The notes beneath the pieces were generated by a model. It ran no database searches, was not told the origin of the DNA, and worked only from the letters and a program-made list of their open reading frames with translations. A DNA stretch of 64,000 bases from Rickettsia tamurae (GTDB taxonomy: Bacteria; Pseudomonadota; Alphaproteobacteria; Rickettsiales; Rickettsiaceae), in the NCBI RefSeq assembly GCF_000751075.1, contig NZ_CCMG01000008.1, forward strand, positions 1-64,000, in the 5' to 3' direction. Position numbers and translations under genes: made by a program. Positions 12,013-20,548 of the stretch are shown piece after piece; positions within the stretch are counted from its first letter, which is position 1; each line of letters starts with the position of its first letter.

Positions 12013-13383
12013 ATGCCTAATTTCAATATATTTAAAAGCATCTTACCTGATCGTCACGATCAATTTGCTGAAATTTTTGATCAAATTAATGATCTGATCG
12101 AAGATCACAATTATGATGCTGCTGCAAGCAGGCTGGCCAAACTTCATTATGCCGATTTAGCGGATTTCTTAGATAATCTTAACAATAAAACATATAAAAT
12201 AATTATTCCCTTATTACAGGATGAAATTAAGCCTGAAACGTTAGTATCGTTAAATGCTTATAGTAAACCTCTAATAATAGAAACTTTAGGCATAAAAAAA
12301 TCTGCAGAATTAATCAATAAGCTAGTTATAGAAGATGCTATTGAAGTAGTAATCGATCTAGACGATGATATAAAAGACCTTATCCTAAGTAATCTCACTA
12401 AAGAAAAAAAACACCAAATTACCGTAGGTTGTACATATCCTGAAAATACGGTAGGTAGAGTAATTGAGCGAGATTTTATTAATCTTCAAGAAGGATGGAC
12501 GGTCGAGGAATCATTAAATTTTATCAAGAACGTAAAAAATGACTTTTATGCTGCAATTGTTACGGATAATAAATTACGCCCTATCGGTATTATTTCTCTT
12601 AGCACGCTAATTAAAGGCAAAAAAAATGAATTAATAAAAGATTTGATGAGCAAAGATTTTAAGCTTGCAGATGCTTTTACCGACTTAAACGAACTAAGCT
12701 TCATTTTTAGACAATATGCTTTAACTATTGTACCGGTAGTAAATAAAAGCGGTAAGTTAGTAGGTAGCGTATCAATCGATAATATAATTTATATTATCGA
12801 AGAACAAGCCGGAAAAGATATATTATCATTAAGCGGGGTACACACTCAAGATACTTTCTTCAATGTATTTTATACCGTTAAACATCGTTTTCCTTGGCTC
12901 TTTGTTAATTTAATCACTGCCTGCATGACCTCACTTATCATTAACCATTTTAACGATACTATTGCAAAACTTGTAACACTTGCAGCCACTATGCCTATTG
13001 TAGCTTCAATGGGCGGAAATGCCGGAACACAAGCCATGACCGTTACGGTTAGAGCCCTTGCTAATAAAGATATTCATTATAATAATATCAATAAAGTTAT
13101 ATTAAAAGAAATAGCCGTATCGGCTTTTAACGGTTTTGTACTTGCAATTATCGGAGCAGGACTTAGCTTTGTGATGTTGCTTGACTTAAATCTTAGCGTT
13201 ATTTTTGCTATTGCAGTTATTTTAAATTTTTTAGTAGCCGGATTATTCGGCTCTGCTATTCCTATAATACTGCATTATTTTGATATAGACCCCGCTGCAG
13301 GCTCCGGTGTATTTCTAACAACCATAACCGATGCTCTAGGTTTCTTAACTTTCTTAAGCCTTGCTCATATTTTTTTAGTGTAA
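12013..13383 (+). CDS. mgtE: Magnesium transporter MgtE
   Basis: MgtE is an inner-membrane Mg2+ channel whose cytoplasmic domains sense intracellular magnesium. The product is 456 residues. An N-terminal helical domain (about 1-130) is followed by two CBS motifs (about 130-260; VVNKSGKLVGSVSIDNI is the second). Then come five membrane segments, beginning with WLFVNLITACM near 295. The selectivity-filter segment PIVASMGGNAGTQAMTV (about 330-346) is canonical, and the final helices contain DPAAGSGVFLTTITDALGF. The start is preceded by AGTCTAATAGAC..AGGT. It converges on a small unknown gene whose stop is 10 bases away. Confidence 0.95.
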   Translation: MPNFNIFKSILPDRHDQFAEIFDQINDLIEDHNYDAAASRLAKLHYADLADFLDNLNNKTYKIIIPLLQDEIKPETLVSLNAYSKPLIIETLGIKKSAELINKLVIEDAIEVVIDLDDDIKDLILSNLTKEKKHQITVGCTYPENTVGRVIERDFINLQEGWTVEESLNFIKNVKNDFYAAIVTDNKLRPIGIISLSTLIKGKKNELIKDLMSKDFKLADAFTDLNELSFIFRQYALTIVPVVNKSGKLVGSVSIDNIIYIIEEQAGKDILSLSGVHTQDTFFNVFYTVKHRFPWLFVNLITACMTSLIINHFNDTIAKLVTLAATMPIVASMGGNAGTQAMTVTVRALANKDIHYNNINKVILKEIAVSAFNGFVLAIIGAGLSFVMLLDLNLSVIFAIAVILNFLVAGLFGSAIPIILHYFDIDPAAGSGVFLTTITDALGFLTFLSLAHIFLV

Positions 13384-13393
13384 AATTTGGTGT

Positions 13394-13690
13394 TTATTCA
13401 AATAAAAATACGTACGCATTGCAGCAAACAGTAGCTATAGCTCCAAGACATTTACATATACCACAACTTGTATCCTGATTTTCAAAGTCGGTAATATTAT
13501 TAATATTATTCTCATAAGATATATTATTATCTCTTTGTATATTCTGATTATTATTATTAATATTCGACTCTTTGAACAATAAATTTGCAACAGTTAGTAT
13601 TAACTCACTCTGTGATGCAGTTAGATTAGTATTATTTAAGGAACTAGCTTGTGCGTACTCTTGTACTTCTAAACTATTACGGTTTAACAT
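13394..13690 (-). CDS. Small hypothetical protein with cysteine-rich tail
   Basis: The 98-codon frame starts at ATG 13690. The N-terminal two thirds are polar and Asn-rich, with no recognised domain. The last 30 residues contain a cysteine cluster (TSCGICKCLGAIATVCC) and end with a hydrophobic stretch AYVFLFE, which could be lipid-modified or membrane associated. The asparagine richness follows from base composition (many AAT codons), so the frame could be chance. Its tail-to-tail position 10 bases from mgtE with no repeat between them argues mildly for a real gene. I do not recognise the family. Confidence 0.45.
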   Translation of the reverse strand: MLNRNSLEVQEYAQASSLNNTNLTASQSELILTVANLLFKESNINNNNQNIQRDNNISYENNINNITDFENQDTSCGICKCLGAIATVCCNAYVFLFE

Positions 13691-13927
13691 AGTGACATTT
13701 TGACTTTAGGATTAATATTTAAAATTATATAACAATAATCTTTAATCTGCAGCTATTTATTACTGCAATTTTTGGCATTTCCTCGAAACGGTTGATATCG
13801 TCATGAGCTAAGCGACTGCAAAGAGCGTGGCAATGACGTAAACTTTTCAAATTATCAACTTTTCTAGGCAATGCCTAATTTTTTAATTAATAGCCCACAA
13901 ATTATAATGAAATAAGAAATAACTTTT

Positions 13928-14573
13928 ATGGAAGATATAAACTCTTGGAAAGAAAAGTTTGAAATTTGTGTTTATAGTAAAAAATTACTTGATAAACTCG
14001 AATATTTAAATACTAAAGTAGAAAATCCTATAGATATACTTGAAATCAAAAAAGGTATCTACTATGCCTGTAAATATCACGGTTCTCAAATGCGTCAATC
14101 AGGCGATCCTTATTATTCGCATCCGATTGAGGTAGCAATTATGCTTGCGGAACTTGTAGCTGAAGAAGCACCTAAGCTTTATAACGTTATTATGCTGCAA
14201 GCCGCTTTACTTCATGATACTATTAAAGACACCGAATTAACTGAAGAAGCAATTACCGAAATTTTTGGACCGAAAGTAGCAAAACACGTAGAAGGTCTAA
14301 CTAGAATTAAATCTTACGGAAAGATATAATACGGCATTAATAAAATTATTTGACCGAATTCATAATGTGCAAACTTTGGGAGTTAAATCACCTGAGAAAG
14401 CTAGAAAAATTATTGAAGAGACTTTAATAAATTTTCTTTTGGTCGCTGCTAATATAAATTATAAACTAGAACGAGAATTTGCTGAGTTATGCCTAAAAGT
14501 TTTTAATATCGAACTTGAAAGACAAAAAGCTTTTTCTAATAATAACTCTCTACTTCCTCCTCTAACTTTATAA
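13928..14573 (+). pseudogene. spoT: SpoT/RelA-type HD-domain gene, split
   Basis: The first frame (13928-14329, 133 codons) carries the N-terminal part of a ppGpp hydrolase HD domain: YACKYHGSQMRQSGDPYYSH, HPIEVAIMLAEL and LLHDTIKDTELT (the HD pair), then GLTRIKSYGKI and a stop. The next motif continues in another frame as ALIKLFDRIHNVQTL (the third metal-ligand Asp of the HD domain) and runs to 14573. A segment of the linker is missing as well as the frame. No synthetase (RelA) domain is present, in line with the multiple small SpoT-like genes known in Rickettsia. The HD domain is interrupted between the second and third metal sites, so hydrolase activity is unlikely unless the frame is bridged. 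Confidence 0.8.
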
Positions 14574-14628
14574 AATGATTTACTCCAAATGTATAACCAA
14601 TTAGAATTGGAATAATAATCCCCAGTGA

Positions 14629-15736
14629 TTAAAATAATCTATCAAGTAAATTGTTCCAAAAGAAGAAACTGCAAACATTAAAGCTCTTGATAAAGCGAAT
14701 ATAAAACTGCCGCATGTAAAACGTTTTAATACCGGAAATCTTGCATAAAACACTGCACCTGCCGGAAAAGTAGTAGGTGCAAATACTACAAATAAATAAT
14801 TGGAATAAAAGTAATTCTATAGTATTTGAAATATTATTTAGTAAGATAGGAGACATAATAGCTACAATAGAAAACATTATTAATCTTACTTTAAGGACTT
14901 TTAAAGGATGTATTTTACAAATCAAATAAGTAACAATTATTGTACTTATTAATTCTGTACCACAAACAATAAAATTTTGATGAATTACTTGAGCAGCACT
15001 GTAATTAAATGAGTTTTTTAGCATATTATCGCAATAAATATAAACAATATAAAATCATAACGGTGCTCCACAATGTATAAAAAAGAAAGCTATTGCTGTT
15101 GGTTTATTAATTTTTTCACTCCAAATAGGGCTTGATTTTAGCCGATTATTATCTATCCCCGCTTGTGCTACAGTTTTCTTTATTCGTCTTTTTGCATCAA
15201 TGAAATCCGGAGTCTCCCTAAGATTTGTCCTTGCAACAGCACCAACTATAGCAATAGCTGTTCCAAACCAAAATGCAATACGCCAATCAAGTCCAAAAGA
15301 AGTAACAAGTGTTCCTACCACCAATGCTACGGTTGCACCTAAAGTTACAAAAACAACAAGCGAAGCCACCACCTAATAACGTTGAGGAATTTTTGTCATT
15401 TCGGTTAGATAAAGCTCGGCACCTACTACCTCCCCCATAGAGGACATCCCCTGAGCGATCCGACACGCAGTTACTACAAAAGTCGCCGTAATACCAATTT
15501 CGGCATAAGTTTTTAAATTAGCCATTATAAGACAACAAAGCGACATTAAAAAAGTTGTAATAATGACCGCGACCTATAGTATCTCCTATCCAACCGAATA
15601 TTAAAGCACCGATAGGTCTAAATACATATGTTGAACAACATGCAATGGCAGAATATAGAGAAGCAGCTCGTGCATCGGCTTCAGGAAAAAATAGCTCGTT
15701 AAGTAGTACCGCCATGTGTGAGATCAAAATATTCAA
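14629..15736 (-). pseudogene. ProP-like MFS transporter, fragmented
   Basis: Three minus-strand frames carry successive pieces of one MFS sugar/osmolyte symporter. 15736-15518 has RPIGALIFGWIGDTIGRGHYY, the loop 2-3 signature. 15372-15055 has membrane helices plus RETPDF, typical of the ProP/metabolite:H+ symporter group. 15024-14629 has the C-terminal helices, degraded to a poor match. The N-terminal first helices are absent. Rickettsia carry many ProP paralogues, several of them decayed; this one cannot make a transporter. Confidence 0.8.
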
Positions 15737-15958
15737 GATTAGTCAATTACTTTGTAATTTCCTTGCAATGGCGTTAATTTATTAAATAATCTATCTTTAT
15801 TTAGCAATACCAATAAATTTCTAATTTAATACTTGCAATTTATCTTATAATTACTTATATTCAGACTCGCTTAGATTAAAAAGCACTAAGGCGTTTTATA
15901 TGTAATTAATTTTGATCCCCTTAAACTTTTTACATTAAAACGCCGTTATTTTATTTAA
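15737..15958. other. Gene-free spacer before tRNA-Gly
   Basis: It contains a weak remnant of the GTCATTGCGAG-type repeat near 15750-15775 (CAATTACTTTGTAATTTCCTT, then GCAATGGCG) and otherwise AT-rich sequence. No open frame of note and no convincing promoter were seen. Confidence 0.5.
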
Positions 15959-16033
15959 GCGGGTGTAGCTCAGGGGTAGAGCGCTACCTTGCCAAGGTCG
16001 AAGTCGAGGGTTCGAATCCCTTCACCCGCTCCA
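15959..16033 (+). tRNA. tRNA-Gly (anticodon GCC)
   Basis: The acceptor stem GCGGGTG pairs with CACCCGC, followed by discriminator T and an encoded CCA. The D arm is TAGCTCAGGGGTAGAGC. The anticodon stem-loop is CTACCTTGCCAAGGTCG with loop TTGCCAA, and the T arm is GAGGGTTCGAATCCCTT. All cloverleaf arms fold without mismatch except the usual positions. Confidence 0.96.
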
Positions 16034-16135
16034 GTGATTTTTTCTTAAGAAATATTAAAACTATTTCAGTATTAACCTGAATGTTTAGGGTGTCATTCCT
16101 GCTTTCGCAAGGCCTTGTTGCATAACTCGTTTTAT

Positions 16136-16209
16136 GTCATTCCCGCGTAGGCGGGAATCCAGAATAAATAGCTTCAATATTGATGGATTCCCGCCTACGC
16201 GGGAATGAC
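16136..16209. repeat. Palindromic repeat, GTCATTCCCGCG type
   Basis: GTCATTCCCGCGTAGGCGGG and its reverse complement at the right end form a long perfect hairpin around an AT-rich loop. It is flanked by GTTGCATAACTCG and by GAGCCAGGCAACAACG, an outer diverged pair seen around several copies. Confidence 0.8.
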
Positions 16210-16347
16210 ATAGAGCATGTTTTTCGAGCCAGGCAACAACGCCCTTTCACAAATGACATCGGTAAGTTTATCATAAATTCAATCTTCCAAACCATTTATT
16301 TATTTTACCCTTGCATAAAAGCGTTTAGCTAGCTATTTTTATTTTAT

Positions 16348-16493
16348 TAGACTTCTTGGCATAACGTAGCTAATAAGGAGAAATTTGTAGGAGACACTTC
16401 ACCTCGAACCGCAGCATACACTTAGTACGTGAGGATTCGAGTACCGGATCGACACACAAATTACCCTTAGAAGCAAGTTATGCAAGAAGTCTA
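16348..16493. repeat. Rickettsia palindromic element RPE-1, intergenic copy
   Basis: The terminal arms TAGACTTCTTGGCATAACG and GTTATGCAAGAAGTCTA are reverse complements with one extra base. The body carries the conserved AACCGCAGCATACACTTAGT and ACGTGAGGATTCGAGTACCGG. The coding frame seen in other copies is broken here, which fits a copy outside a gene that is free to drift. It lies 23 bases before the yajC start, so it forms most of the yajC upstream region. Confidence 0.9.
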
Positions 16494-16516
16494 TTGCAAC
16501 AATTAGGAAATTACAT

Positions 16517-16945
16517 ATGTTAGCAAATACGCAAGATAACCAGACAAACAATAACGACACTATAGAAATACAGGAAACTGAAGCAGTACCTGTAGAAACA
16601 AATTCTCTACAATCGGGGTTAACAAGCTTAATACCGATGGTTTTAATTTTTGCCGTATTTTACTTCTTATTATTACGTCCACAAGAAAAACGCCGCAAAG
16701 AAAGAGAGAAATTAGTAAGTGAAGTTAAAAAAGGCGAAGAAGTTCTAACAAATAGCGGCATTTACGGTATTGTGACTAAAGTAAGTGAAAATAACAATAA
16801 TATTGAAATCGAAATAGCTAAAGACGTACGTATTAAAGCTTTAAAAAGTGCTATTATCGATATAACTAGTCGTACAAAAGAAGTAGCAGTAAAAAAAGAA
16901 AATAACAAAAAAGATAGGAAGGTAAGCGGTGCAAAATCTTCCTAA
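16517..16945 (+). CDS. yajC: Sec translocase accessory protein YajC
   Basis: YajC is a small inner-membrane protein that associates with SecDF and the holo-translocon. The 142 residues include one membrane helix (LIPMVLIFAVFYFLLLRPQ, about 38-56). The family motif RPQEKRRKEREKLVSEVKKG and the beta domain EVLTNSGIYGIVTKV follow. The C-terminal tail is lysine-rich. The secD GTG start at 16929 overlaps the last 17 bases, indicating translational coupling. Confidence 0.93.
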   Translation: MLANTQDNQTNNNDTIEIQETEAVPVETNSLQSGLTSLIPMVLIFAVFYFLLLRPQEKRRKEREKLVSEVKKGEEVLTNSGIYGIVTKVSENNNNIEIEIAKDVRIKALKSAIIDITSRTKEVAVKKENNKKDRKVSGAKSS

Positions 16946-18485
16946 ATGGAAAATTTTTCTTTCAATTATATGTACGGTTTTTGCGGTTATTTGTGCCTTA
17001 CCTAATTTCATGCAGGTAAACTCTAAGTTTCTGCCTCATGATTCAGTAAATCTAGGGCTTGACCTTAGAGGAGGAGCCCATTTATTACTCGATGTTGATT
17101 TTGACACCTACTTAAATGATTCAATGGAAAATCTTGCCGACACTTTACGCAAAAATTTTCGTGAGGATAAAATCGGCTATAAAAATCTGTTAGTTAGACA
17201 AAATAGCATTCAATTAGAAGTAAGATCGCCTGAGGAATTAAAGCCGTTAAAGAAAATAATTAATAAAATCGATCCGGAAATTATCGCTGAAGCAAATGAA
17301 AATAAAATAAAGCTTAGCTACAGCGAATCTAGATTAAATGACTTACTTAATAAGGTAGTAGACCAATCTATTGAGATCGTTCGCATGAGAGTTGATAGTA
17401 CCGGCACTAAAGAGCCGACCCTACAGAAACAAGGCGATAAGCATATATTGCTGCAAGTTCCCGGTGAAGAAAATCCCTCTTACCTGAAGAATATATTAGG
17501 GAAAACTGCAAAGCTAACTTTTCATTTAGTTGATGAAAATGCCAATATCGAAGAAGCGGTAAAAGGAAATGTTCCGGTAGGTTCAATGCTAGTTAAGGGA
17601 GATAGCGAAAGTCATGGGGAATATTATGTAGTTATAAAGAAAAAAGTTGTTTTAGGTGGAGATCAGCTTACAACCGCTTCAGCTTCTTTTGACCAAAATT
17701 CGCAAGCGGTAGTTGCTTTTTCTTTCAACAATTTAGGTAGTAAAATATTTGGTGAAATAACCAAAAATAATACCGGTAAACGCCTTGCTATAGTTTTAGA
17801 CAATAAATTACTAAGTGCTCCAACGATAAACGGAGCGATTATGGGCGGAAGCGGTATAATAACAGGAAATTTTACCGTTGAGTCGGCAAATGAGCTTGCA
17901 CTATTATTGCGAGCCGGTTCGCTCCCTGCCCCACTTAAAATTATTGAAGAGAGAAGTATAGGTCCAAATTTGGGTGCTGATTCTATAGAGTCGGGCAAAA
18001 AGGCAGGACTTATAGGATTTATAGCAGTATGTATATTTATGGTTTGGTCTTACGGTGTGCTTGGTTTATTTGCCAATATAGCCTTAAGCCTTGCATTGTT
18101 ATATATTTTAGCTTTACTTTCACTTTTCCAAGCTACTTTAACTCTGCCGGGAGTTGCAGGAATAATACTAACTATGGGTATGGCTGTTGATGCTAATGTA
18201 TTGATTTATGAAAGAATTAAAGAGGAATTACATAAGGGAGTTTCTAATCTTTATGCTATTAAAACCGGTTTTGAATCTGCGGTTGCTACTATCCTTGATT
18301 CCAACTTAACTACTTTAATCATTGCCTTTTTACTTTATATATTTGGAGTCGGGGCAATAAAAGGTTTTGCCGTTGCACTAACGATCGGGATTATATCTTC
18401 AATGTTTTCGGCGATTATCATTACTAAATTGTTAATAGATATTTGGGTAAAATATTTTAAACCTAAAAAACTAGGTCTGGTGTAA
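16929..18485 (+). CDS. secD: Protein translocase subunit SecD
   Basis: SecD is an RND-fold inner-membrane protein that uses the proton gradient to pull exported proteins across the membrane. The product is 518 residues. The first helix lies at about 9-27; the large periplasmic domain begins with LGLDLRGGAHLLLDVD near residue 43. P1/P2 elements (PGEENPSYLKNILGKTAKL) follow, and then five C-terminal helices. The conserved GMAVDANVLIYERIKEE motif of TM4 is near residue 420. The start is GTG at 16929, overlapping yajC. secF does not follow; a palindromic repeat does, so SecF must be encoded elsewhere. Confidence 0.96.
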   Translation: MQNLPKWKIFLSIICTVFAVICALPNFMQVNSKFLPHDSVNLGLDLRGGAHLLLDVDFDTYLNDSMENLADTLRKNFREDKIGYKNLLVRQNSIQLEVRSPEELKPLKKIINKIDPEIIAEANENKIKLSYSESRLNDLLNKVVDQSIEIVRMRVDSTGTKEPTLQKQGDKHILLQVPGEENPSYLKNILGKTAKLTFHLVDENANIEEAVKGNVPVGSMLVKGDSESHGEYYVVIKKKVVLGGDQLTTASASFDQNSQAVVAFSFNNLGSKIFGEITKNNTGKRLAIVLDNKLLSAPTINGAIMGGSGIITGNFTVESANELALLLRAGSLPAPLKIIEERSIGPNLGADSIESGKKAGLIGFIAVCIFMVWSYGVLGLFANIALSLALLYILALLSLFQATLTLPGVAGIILTMGMAVDANVLIYERIKEELHKGVSNLYAIKTGFESAVATILDSNLTTLIIAFLLYIFGVGAIKGFAVALTIGIISSMFSAIIITKLLIDIWVKYFKPKKLGLV

Positions 18486-18531
18486 GAGGTTATCAGTAAT
18501 GATTTTTATGGTATTGTTGCGTACCGGAGTC

Positions 18532-18630
18532 GTCATTGCGAGGAAATTGCATAGCAATTGACGAAGCAATCTCAGGAGTTTGTTATTATTTCATGAGATT
18601 GCCACGTCGCCTACGGCTGCTCGCAATGAC
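18532..18630. repeat. Palindromic repeat, GTCATTGCGAG type
   Basis: GTCATTGCGAGGAAATTGC at the left and GCTGCTCGCAATGAC at the right are complementary at the ends, with inner GCAATCTCAGG and ATGAGATTGCC. It lies between secD and the SCO1 gene. Confidence 0.75.
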
Positions 18631-18687
18631 GATTTTGACAACGTTCCTCAAGCCACAGAATGACAACGAAAAAACGGACAATATATT

Positions 18688-19305
18688 ATGAAAATACAGT
18701 CAAATATTATAAAAATAATTATTGTAATTAGCTTATTAATAGGAGTAGGAGCATTATATTTATTGCTATCTTTAAAAACTCCTGACAAACCGCTTGCCGG
18801 TCAAGTTAATATCTATGAAGATAACGTAAAAATCGGCGGCGATTTTGAGCTAACTGACCAAAATGGAAAGATATTTAATAGTGATAAGTTGGAAGGCAAT
18901 TTAAGTCTCATTTACTTTGGTTTCACTTCTTGTCCTGACATATGCCCGACCTTTCTAAATAAGATGACGGAGATTGTAGAAATTTTAAGTAAACATAACA
19001 TAGATATTCTACCTGTTTTTATCACTATTGATCCAAAACGTGATACACCGGAAGTACTTAAAGAATATCTAAAACATTTTCATCCAAAATTTATAGGTCT
19101 TACCGGTAACGAGCAACAGATAAAAGATGTAACCGATAAATTCAAGGTTTTCTATGCTCGTGTAAATGGTGATGATGACGACCCGAACTATATGCTTGAT
19201 CATTCATCTTTTACCTATTTAATCGATGCAAACGGAAAATATCTGAAACATTTCTATTTAGATTCTTCACCTAAGGAAATTATGAAGTTTTTAAAAGGCA
19301 ATTAA
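18688..19305 (+). CDS. senC: SCO1/SenC family copper chaperone
   Basis: SCO proteins deliver copper to the CuA site of cytochrome c oxidase and act as thiol-disulfide proteins in the periplasm. The product is 205 residues with an N-terminal anchor ([21 protein letters not shown]). A thioredoxin-like domain follows, with the copper-binding [17 protein letters not shown] (CxxxC near residue 90). The distal histidine lies in [16 protein letters not shown] near 170. All three metal ligands are present. The stop codon overlaps the ccmD start (TAATG), so SCO1, ccmD and ccmE form one coupled cytochrome-assembly unit. Confidence 0.95.
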   Translation: MKIQSNIIKIIIVISLLIGVGALYLLLSLKTPDKPLAGQVNIYEDNVKIGGDFELTDQNGKIFNSDKLEGNLSLIYFGFTSCPDICPTFLNKMTEIVEILSKHNIDILPVFITIDPKRDTPEVLKEYLKHFHPKFIGLTGNEQQIKDVTDKFKVFYARVNGDDDDPNYMLDHSSFTYLIDANGKYLKHFYLDSSPKEIMKFLKGN

Positions 19306-19436
19306 TGAGTAGTTATATATTAGCTGCATATTTATTTACTTTTTTAGTTTTAACGATATTGTTAATTGCAAGTTTTTTAAATTACAAGTCATTGAAAAAT
19401 AAACAGAACTTTAATGCAAAAGAGAGTAAGAAATAG
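19305..19436 (+). CDS. ccmD: Heme exporter protein CcmD
   Basis: This is a 43-residue single-span protein: [11 protein letters not shown], a hydrophobic helix ([14 protein letters not shown]), then a basic cytoplasmic tail [11 protein letters not shown]. The short N-terminus with SYILAAY before one membrane span and a positive tail is the CcmD pattern (family consensus YVWxAY). CcmD joins CcmC and CcmE and helps release heme-loaded CcmE. The ATG shares a base with the SCO1 stop, and its last 23 bases overlap the ccmE start, a position that strongly supports the assignment. Automated annotation could easily miss it because of its size. Confidence 0.85.
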   Translation: MSSYILAAYLFTFLVLTILLIASFLNYKSLKNKQNFNAKESKK

Positions 19437-19800
19437 ATTAATAACAATAATTATTTGTTTCTGCTCAGCATGTTTAGGAATTAGTATAATACTTTACAAT
19501 TTAGAGAAAAATATAGTATTTTTTTTGCCGCCGTCAAAGATTAATGAAATAGAACAAGGCAAAGAGTTAAGAGTCGGTGGGCTTGTTAAAACAGACTCAA
19601 TAAATAAAATTGCTGCTGATAAGACAAGTTTTGTTATTACCGATAATATTAAGGATTTAGAGGTATTATACCAAGGTGTAGTCCCTGCCCTATTTCGGGA
19701 AGGACAAGGAATTATTGCCATCGGGCAATTATCGGATGGGAAATTTATAGCAAGACAATTACTTGCAAAGCACGATGAGAATTACAGACCTCCGAGTTAA
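19414..19800 (+). CDS. ccmE: Cytochrome c-type biogenesis heme chaperone CcmE
   Basis: CcmE is a membrane-anchored periplasmic chaperone that binds heme covalently and hands it to apocytochrome c. The product is 128 residues, with an N-terminal anchor ([19 protein letters not shown]) and an OB-fold beta domain ([44 protein letters not shown]). The heme-attachment motif is [12 protein letters not shown], where the histidine binds heme and the tyrosine coordinates it. All essential residues are intact. It overlaps ccmD by 23 bases. Confidence 0.95.
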   Translation: MQKRVRNRLITIIICFCSACLGISIILYNLEKNIVFFLPPSKINEIEQGKELRVGGLVKTDSINKIAADKTSFVITDNIKDLEVLYQGVVPALFREGQGIIAIGQLSDGKFIARQLLAKHDENYRPPS

Positions 19801-19810
19801 AATACTCGGT

Positions 19811-19911
19811 GTCATACCGTGGCTTGACCACGGTATCCATAAAAACAACTTAAAACACAGGTTGTTTCAACATTTTTAACTGGATGCCGTGTGCTCAAGC
19901 CACGGCATGAC
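19811..19911. repeat. Composite palindromic repeat, GTCATACCGTGG type
   Basis: A first hairpin GTCATACCGTGGCTTGACCA with CGGTATCC and a second GGATGCCGTG with CACGGCATGAC sit at the two ends of the ccmE-ppa gap. The element ends 18 bases before the ppa start. Confidence 0.75.
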
Positions 19912-19929
19912 AAAAACAAAACAAAAAAC

Positions 19930-20454
19930 ATGTTTATAGATAAAATCAAAGCAAAAGCAAATAATGACGAAATAAATGTAATTATTGAAATTCCGATGAA
20001 TAGTGGTCCAATCAAATATGAATTTGACAAAGAATCAGGAGCGGTTTTTGTTGATCGCTTTATGCAAACCACTATGAGCTATCCATGTAATTACGGTTTT
20101 ATTCCTCATACTCTTTCAAATGACGGCGATCCCGTAGACGTACTTGTTGTAGCTCATCATCCGGTAGTGCCTGGGTCGGTTATAAAATGCCGAGCAGTCG
20201 GCGTATTGATGATGGAAGACGAATCAGGGCTTGATGAGAAAATAATCGCAGTACCAACTTCTAAGCTCGATATTACTTTTGATCATATTAAAGAGCTAGA
20301 TGATTTATGTGACATGCTCAAGAAACGTATCGTGCATTTCTTTGAGCATTATAAAGATTTAGAAAAAGGTAAATGGGTTAAAGTTACCGGATGGGAAAAT
20401 AAAGCAAAAGCCGATAGCTTGATTAATGAAGGTATAGACAGGGCAGGAGCGTAG
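19930..20454 (+). CDS. ppa: Inorganic pyrophosphatase
   Basis: This enzyme hydrolyses pyrophosphate released by biosynthetic reactions. I chose the ATG at 19930 ([14 protein letters not shown]) because the in-frame upstream ATG at 19891 would add 13 residues encoded by the repeat arm. The resulting 174 residues match the family I bacterial enzyme. Active-site segments are visible: [33 protein letters not shown] and the signature [10 protein letters not shown] near residue 64, with the metal-binding aspartates. The C-terminal [11 protein letters not shown] is also typical. Confidence 0.95.
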   Translation: MFIDKIKAKANNDEINVIIEIPMNSGPIKYEFDKESGAVFVDRFMQTTMSYPCNYGFIPHTLSNDGDPVDVLVVAHHPVVPGSVIKCRAVGVLMMEDESGLDEKIIAVPTSKLDITFDHIKELDDLCDMLKKRIVHFFEHYKDLEKGKWVKVTGWENKAKADSLINEGIDRAGA

Positions 20455-20463
20455 AGCAACGCT

Positions 20464-20492
20464 GTCATACCGTGGTCAAGCCACGGTATGAC
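20464..20492. repeat. Short perfect palindrome, GTCATACCGTGG type
   Basis: A 29-base perfect hairpin with ends GTCATACCGTGG and CCACGGTATGAC lies 9 bases after the ppa stop. It is a single-hairpin version of the composite repeats and may act as a terminator. Confidence 0.75.
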
Positions 20493-20548
20493 AGCGCGTA
20501 CGTTTTTTGATCCATGCAATAACATTAAAATAAGATAAAAAACAAACA

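Noticed and set aside
13691-13927. Possible small RNA or riboswitch upstream of the SpoT-like gene
   Set aside because: The complementary pieces are explained by a degraded GTCATTGCGAG-type repeat (near 13800-13845); no conserved RNA motif was seen.
14629-15736. Three separate small membrane-protein genes
   Set aside because: The pieces align in order with one MFS transporter, so a single pseudogene is the simpler reading.
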